Assembly (NCBI RefSeq): GCF_001676725.1
Contig: NZ_CP016172.1
Span: forward strand, 1,674,001 to 1,738,000
Length of the DNA stretch: 64,000 nt
Direction of reading: 5' to 3'
Source: Bordetella flabilis
GTDB lineage: Bacteria; Pseudomonadota; Gammaproteobacteria; Burkholderiales; Burkholderiaceae_B
The translations under genes and the position numbers were made by a program. The notes beneath the pieces were generated by a model. The model searched no databases and was not told the DNA's origin. It saw only the letters and a list, made by a program, of their open reading frames with translations. Positions 59,410 through 64,000 of the stretch are shown here, one piece after another. Position 1 is the stretch's first letter; each line of letters begins with the position of its first letter.

Positions 59410-61470
59410 ATGTCTAGCTCTCCCAATCTCTACCTGCTCATCGCGCTCGCGCCCTTGGCCGGCGCCATCCTGGCCGGTCTCTTCGGAACAGGTTTCCTCG
59501 GCCGGCCGATCGGCCGGCGCGGCGCCCACCTCATCACCATCCTGGGCGTGCTCATCTCGACCATCGGTGCCTTCGTGGTGCTCGGCGATGTGCTGGCGGG
59601 CCATACCTACGACGGGAACGTCTATACCTGGAGCCTGATCGGCAGCACGCAGCTGAACATCGGCTTCCTGATCGATCCGCTGTCGGCCATGATGATGGTC
59701 GTGGTGACCAGCGTTTCGCTGATGGTCCACATCTACACCATCGGCTACATGGCCGACGATCCGGCTTACCAGCGCTTTTTCGCCTACATTTCGCTGTTTA
59801 CCTTCTCCATGCTGATGCTGGTCATGTCCAACAACATGGTGCAGCTGTTCTTCGGCTGGGAAGCGGTGGGCCTGGTGTCGTACCTGCTGATCGGCTTCTG
59901 GTACACGCGCCCGACGGCGATCTTCGCCAACATGAAGGCGTTCCTGATCAACCGCGTGGGCGACTTCGGCTTCGTGCTGGGTATCGGCCTGCTGTTCGCC
60001 TACGTCGGCTCCATGCAGTATTCGGACGTGTTCTCGCAGGCCGACAAGCTGGCCGGCATGAGCTTCCCGGGCACGGACTGGATGCTGCTGACCGTTGCCT
60101 GCATCTGCCTGTTCATCGGCGCCATGGGCAAGTCGGCCCAGGTGCCCCTGCATGCCTGGCTGCCCGACTCCATGGAAGGTCCGACGCCGATCTCGGCGCT
60201 GATCCACGCGGCCACCATGGTGACGGCGGGCATCTTCATGGTCGCGCGCTTCTCGCCGCTGTTCGAGCACTCCGACACGGCCTTGTCCTTCATCATCGTC
60301 ATCGGTGCCATCGGCGCCTTGTTCCTCGGCATCCTGGGCATCATCCAGAACGATATCAAGCGTGTCGTGGCATATTCGACGCTGTCGCAGCTGGGCTATA
60401 TGACGGTGGCGCTGGGCGCTTCGGCGTATTCGGTGGCGATCTTCCACCTGATGACCCACGCTTTCTTCAAGGCGCTGCTGTTCCTGGGCGCGGGTTCGGT
60501 CATCATCGGCATGCACCATGACCAGGACATCCGCAATATGGGCGGCCTGCGCAAGTACATGCCGATCACCTGGATCACGTTCCTGATCGGCACGCTGGCC
60601 CTGGTCGGCACGCCGTTCTTCTCCGGGTTCTATTCCAAGGAACACATTATCGAGGCGGCGGGCGCCGCCGATGTCTGGGGCGCCGGCTTCGCGCACTACG
60701 CCACCCTCATCGGCGTGTTCGTGACCTCGCTGTACTCGTTCCGGGTGTACTTCCTGGTCTTCCACGGCAAGGAGCGCTTCGATGCTCATGGGCACGGGCA
60801 TGGCCATGCCGATGACAGCCATGGCGCCGAGGCCCAGGTCCATGGCACTGCCCACAGCGACCACGACAACCACGGCGACCACGGCCATGGCGGCGTGCCG
60901 CACGAGTCGCCCTGGGTAGTTACGCTGCCGCTGGTGATCCTGGCGATCCCGTCCGTGATCATCGGGGCGCTGGTCATCGACCCCCTGTTGTTCGGCAAGT
61001 ACTTCCAGGGCGCCATCACCATCCTGCCGGAACACCCGGCGATGCACGAGCTGGCCGAAGAATGGCATGGCTGGGTGGCCTACGGACTGCATGCCTTCAC
61101 GACCCTGCCGTTCTGGCTGGTCGTCGCGGGCGCGGTGGTGGCCTGGTATTGCTACCTGGTCAATCCGCGCGTGCCGGCCGCCATCAAGTCGAACCTGTCG
61201 GGTGTCAACGCGATTCTCGAGAACAAGTATTTCGTCGACTGGTTCAACGAGCAGGTCATCGCGCGCGGCGCGCGCGGCCTGGGGCGCGGTCTCTGGCACG
61301 CCGGCGACAGGGGCATCATCGATGGCCTGATCAACGGCAGCGCGCGGCTGGTGGGCTGGTTCGCGGGCGTTACGCGCTACCTGCAATCCGGCTTCATCTA
61401 TCACTATGCCTTCGCCATGATTATCGGCATCGTGGCCCTGGTGACTTTCTTCGTACTGATTCCCCAATAA
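59410..61470 (+). CDS. nuoL: NADH:quinone oxidoreductase subunit L
   Basis: 686 residues, the distal antiporter-like subunit with about 16 membrane helices and the C-terminal lateral helix. FFGWEAVGLVSYLLIGFW carries the key Glu, and KSAQVPLHAWLPDSMEGPTP and LTHAFFKALLFL-like (here HLMTHAFFKALLFLGAGS) carry the Lys and His of the proton path. A hydrophilic insert at about residues 459-498 is strikingly His-rich, with 12 His in about 40 residues. The ATG at 59410 has AGGAA upstream. nuoM follows directly on the stop. Confidence 0.97.
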   Translation: MSSSPNLYLLIALAPLAGAILAGLFGTGFLGRPIGRRGAHLITILGVLISTIGAFVVLGDVLAGHTYDGNVYTWSLIGSTQLNIGFLIDPLSAMMMVVVTSVSLMVHIYTIGYMADDPAYQRFFAYISLFTFSMLMLVMSNNMVQLFFGWEAVGLVSYLLIGFWYTRPTAIFANMKAFLINRVGDFGFVLGIGLLFAYVGSMQYSDVFSQADKLAGMSFPGTDWMLLTVACICLFIGAMGKSAQVPLHAWLPDSMEGPTPISALIHAATMVTAGIFMVARFSPLFEHSDTALSFIIVIGAIGALFLGILGIIQNDIKRVVAYSTLSQLGYMTVALGASAYSVAIFHLMTHAFFKALLFLGAGSVIIGMHHDQDIRNMGGLRKYMPITWITFLIGTLALVGTPFFSGFYSKEHIIEAAGAADVWGAGFAHYATLIGVFVTSLYSFRVYFLVFHGKERFDAHGHGHGHADDSHGAEAQVHGTAHSDHDNHGDHGHGGVPHESPWVVTLPLVILAIPSVIIGALVIDPLLFGKYFQGAITILPEHPAMHELAEEWHGWVAYGLHAFTTLPFWLVVAGAVVAWYCYLVNPRVPAAIKSNLSGVNAILENKYFVDWFNEQVIARGARGLGRGLWHAGDRGIIDGLINGSARLVGWFAGVTRYLQSGFIYHYAFAMIIGIVALVTFFVLIPQ

Positions 61471-62970
61471 ATGGCTAGCGAGATGGCATCCCAAACTTTT
61501 CCCTGGCTTACCCTCGCGGTCTTTGTTCCCATCGTTTTCGGCCTTCTGGTGCTCGTCTTCGGCGGTGATAACCGGCCCGGCCTGACGCGGTGGCTGGCGC
61601 TCATCGGCGCGGTGGCCGGACTCCTGGTCACGATTCCGCTCTACACGGGTTTCGATCCGTCGACGGCCAGCATGCAGTTCGTCGAGAACGTGCCCTGGAT
61701 CAACTCGTTCAACGTCAACTACCACCTCGGCGTGGACGGCATTTCGCTGTGGTTCGTGCTGCTCACGGCCTTCATCACCATCATCGTGGTGCTGGCGGGC
61801 TGGGAAGTGATCACCAGCCGCGTTGCGCAATACATGGCTGCCTTCCTGATCCTGTCCGGGCTGATGGTCGGCGTCTTCGTGGCGCTGGATGGCCTGCTGT
61901 TCTACGTGTTCTTCGAAGCCACGCTGATACCGATGTACATCATCGTGGGCGTGTGGGGCGGGCCGAACCGCGTCTACGCGGCCTTCAAGTTCTTCCTCTA
62001 CACGCTGCTGGGATCGCTGCTGACCCTGGTGGCCTTCATCTACCTGTGGAACGCGTCCGGCCATTCCTTCGACATCCTGACCTGGCAACAGCTCAAACTG
62101 GGCATGACGCCGCAGATCCTGGTGTTCGTGGCCTTGCTGGCGGCCTTCGCGGTCAAGGTCCCTATGTGGCCGGTGCATACCTGGCTGCCGGATGCCCACG
62201 TGGAGGCGCCCACCGGCGGTTCCATCGTGCTGGCCGCCATCATGCTCAAGCTGGGCGCGTACGGTTTCCTGCGTTTTTCGCTGCCCATCGCACCGGACGC
62301 CTCGCATAGCCTGGCCGGCCTGATCATCGCCTTGTCGCTTATCGCGGTCATCTACATCGGCCTGGTCGCCATCGTGCAGGACGACATGAAGAAGCTGGTC
62401 GCGTATTCGTCCGTCGCGCACATGGGCTTCGTCACCTTGGGCTTTTTCGTGTTCAACACGGCGGGCGTGGAAGGCGCGATCGTGCAAATGATCTCGCACG
62501 GTTTCGTGTCGGGCGCCATGTTCATGTGCATCGGCGTGCTGTACGACCGCGTCCACAGCCGCCGCATCGCGGACTATGGTGGCGTGGTCAATACCATGCC
62601 GCGCTTCGTCACCTTCTTCGTGCTGTTCTCCATGGCCAACAGCGGGCTGCCTGCCACCAGCGGCTTCGTCGGTGAGTTCATGGTGATCATGGGTGCCGTG
62701 CAGCACAACTTCTGGATCGGCCTGGCGGCGGCGACGGCGCTGATCCTGGGCGCGTCGTACTCGCTGTGGATGGTCAAGCGCGTGGCGTTCGGCGAGATCG
62801 CCAATGACCACGTGCGCCAGCTTACCGATATCAACCGCCGCGAATTCCTGATCCTGGGCGTAATGGCGATCGCCGTGCTGTACATGGGGATCTATCCCAA
62901 GCCCTTCACCGACGTGATGCATGCGTCGGTACAGGCCCTGATGCAACACGTCGCCATCTCCAAACTGTAA
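61471..62970 (+). CDS. nuoM: NADH:quinone oxidoreductase subunit M
   Basis: 499 residues with 14 membrane helices, the second antiporter-like subunit. FYVFFEATLIPMYIIVGVWGG carries the channel Glu, VKVPMWPVHTWLPDAHVEAP the Lys, and SISHGFVSGAMF-like (here MISHGFVSGAMFMCIG) the His. The ATG follows the nuoL stop with no gap; a second ATG at 61483 is also possible. Confidence 0.97.
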   Translation: MASEMASQTFPWLTLAVFVPIVFGLLVLVFGGDNRPGLTRWLALIGAVAGLLVTIPLYTGFDPSTASMQFVENVPWINSFNVNYHLGVDGISLWFVLLTAFITIIVVLAGWEVITSRVAQYMAAFLILSGLMVGVFVALDGLLFYVFFEATLIPMYIIVGVWGGPNRVYAAFKFFLYTLLGSLLTLVAFIYLWNASGHSFDILTWQQLKLGMTPQILVFVALLAAFAVKVPMWPVHTWLPDAHVEAPTGGSIVLAAIMLKLGAYGFLRFSLPIAPDASHSLAGLIIALSLIAVIYIGLVAIVQDDMKKLVAYSSVAHMGFVTLGFFVFNTAGVEGAIVQMISHGFVSGAMFMCIGVLYDRVHSRRIADYGGVVNTMPRFVTFFVLFSMANSGLPATSGFVGEFMVIMGAVQHNFWIGLAAATALILGASYSLWMVKRVAFGEIANDHVRQLTDINRREFLILGVMAIAVLYMGIYPKPFTDVMHASVQALMQHVAISKL

Positions 62971-62979
62971 GCCAAGACA

Positions 62980-64000
62980 ATGATGCACTCCTCATTCGAT
63001 TTCGCGCTGGCGACACCGGAGATCCTGCTGCTGGTGCTGGGTCTGGCCATTCTGCTGGTCGATGCGGTCAGCAACCATCCCACCCGCAAACCCAGCTACC
63101 TCCTCGCCTTGGGTACGCTGGTCGTGCTGACCATCGTCTCGCTCGTCCAGTGGAACGACGGCGTCAAGGGCAGGGCCTTCGGCGGCCTGTACGTCGCCGA
63201 CGACCTGGCGCATTTGCTCAAGATCACATCCTATGTGGCCGTCTTCGTGACCCTGGTGTACGGACGTATCTATTCGCAGTCGCGCGACATGCTGCGTGGC
63301 GGCGAAATGTATGTGCTGGCGCTGTTCGGCCTGCTGGGGCAGATGGTGATGATCTCGGCCGGCAACCTGATGACGGTGTACCTGGGCCTGGAGCTGATGT
63401 CGCTGTCGCTGTACGCGCTGATCGCGCTGCGGCGCGATCACGTCAGTGCCACCGAGGCCGCGATGAAGTACTTTGTCCTCGGCGCCCTGGCCTCCGGCTT
63501 CCTGCTTTATGGAATGTCCATGATCTATGGTGCCACCGGCCAGCTGGACCTGCGGGAAATCGCGGCGGTCATCGCCGCCGGCAAGGCCGAGAACATGGCG
63601 CTGGTGCTGGGCGTGGTGTTCATCGTGGCAGGCCTGGCCTTCAAGCTGGGTGCTGCGCCCTTCCATATGTGGGTTCCGGACGTCTACCACGGTGCGCCGA
63701 CCGCCATCACGTTGCTCCTGGGCGCGGCGCCCAAGCTGGCCGCCTTCGCCATCACGCTGCGGGTGCTGATAGAAGGCCTGCATGGCGTGGCGGTGGATTG
63801 GCAGCCCATGTTGCTGATCCTGGCGGTGCTTTCGCTGGCCGTAGGCAATATCACCGCGATCGCGCAAAGCAACTTCAAGCGCATGCTGGCCTATTCGACC
63901 ATCTCGCACATGGGCTTCGTGCTGCTGGGGCTGGCGTCGGGCGTGGTCCCGGGCGCGCCGGCCGGTGTCGCGGCCGATGCCTACGGCGCGGCGCTGTTCT
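62980..64000 (+). CDS. nuoN: NADH:quinone oxidoreductase subunit N (cut by window end)
   Basis: The first 340 residues of the third antiporter-like subunit are present, and the frame is open to the last base. It starts [21 protein letters not shown]; either of two adjacent ATG codons can serve. [19 protein letters not shown] holds the channel Glu, and [21 protein letters not shown] the Lys region. [11 protein letters not shown] lies near the cut. It begins 9 bases after nuoM and is normally the last gene of the operon. Confidence 0.96.
   Translation, partial: MMHSSFDFALATPEILLLVLGLAILLVDAVSNHPTRKPSYLLALGTLVVLTIVSLVQWNDGVKGRAFGGLYVADDLAHLLKITSYVAVFVTLVYGRIYSQSRDMLRGGEMYVLALFGLLGQMVMISAGNLMTVYLGLELMSLSLYALIALRRDHVSATEAAMKYFVLGALASGFLLYGMSMIYGATGQLDLREIAAVIAAGKAENMALVLGVVFIVAGLAFKLGAAPFHMWVPDVYHGAPTAITLLLGAAPKLAAFAITLRVLIEGLHGVAVDWQPMLLILAVLSLAVGNITAIAQSNFKRMLAYSTISHMGFVLLGLASGVVPGAPAGVAADAYGAALF

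Noticed and set aside
59101-62988. Long open frame of about 1295 codons on the minus strand across nuoK, nuoL and nuoM
   Set aside because: It is antisense to three clearly conserved complex I genes, is rich in His/Arg/Asp/Gln low-complexity sequence, and is the expected by-product of GC-rich third positions.
1-64000. CRISPR arrays, insertion sequences, complete prophage, rRNA genes
   Set aside because: No evenly spaced repeats, transposase or integrase motifs, terminal inverted repeats or rRNA sequence were seen on either strand.

Overview
The window comes from a GC-rich betaproteobacterium of the Alcaligenaceae, most likely Bordetella or a close relative such as Achromobacter. The signs are orphan Bug-type (TctC-like) periplasmic receptors, a Gram-negative general porin directly upstream of a complex I operon, and betaproteobacterial-looking housekeeping proteins throughout. 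No phage, transposase, CRISPR array or complete mobile element is visible.

Layout. 1-3200: the end of a sulfatase-fold envelope transferase, then a Bug receptor plus class II aldolase operon divergent from an XRE-cupin regulator, with nested palindromes between them. 3239-4872 is an RNA-rich stretch. A 43-bp copy of the 3' end of tRNA-Leu(UAA) lies about 1 kb from the intact gene. The two copies bracket a cold-shock gene and a frameshifted SRAP (YedK/HMCES-like) relic, which looks like an integration scar. Immediately after comes a tRNA-Ser(UGA) gene split in its anticodon by a 245-nt group I intron that closely resembles the Azoarcus tRNA-Ile intron. This is the most striking feature of the window. 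4950-9164: DUF2165 protein, MFS transporter, second Bug receptor, quinone oxidoreductase. 9213-10835: tpiA, secG, tRNA-Leu(GAG) and a terminator.

10954-18458: a carbon-catabolic cluster with an FAD oxidoreductase, an MHS-type transporter, an IlvD/Edd-type sugar-acid dehydratase, a FadR-type regulator, gluconate permease and gluconokinase. 18758-25306: DUF4239 membrane protein, PepSY membrane protein, a His-rich DUF2946 protein, an unrecognised 975-residue protein and a DUF2784 protein. 25350-30810: a three-gene envelope-carbohydrate operon (a glycosyltransferase fused to UDP-galactopyranose mutase, a clan-A glycosidase, an ABC half-transporter). 31088-43800: mostly stand-alone genes, including DUF1488, DUF2269, an SDR-DoxX fusion, a SIR2-domain protein, a single-domain response regulator, galE with a coupled small ORF, PaiB-like, a large MscS channel, HxlR, a PQQ-type sugar dehydrogenase, an Ldh-family dehydrogenase and a LysR regulator. 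43926-47827: an orphan peptide-binding protein, a gamma-glutamyltransferase-like hydrolase and a PaaI thioesterase.

48235-64000: the major porin, its terminator, and the NADH:quinone oxidoreductase operon nuoA to nuoN, with nuoN cut by the window end. Gene order and tight spacing or overlaps in nuo are canonical. The metabolic core (tpiA, secG, tRNA-Leu, porin, nuo) thus frames about 37 kb of variable cargo.
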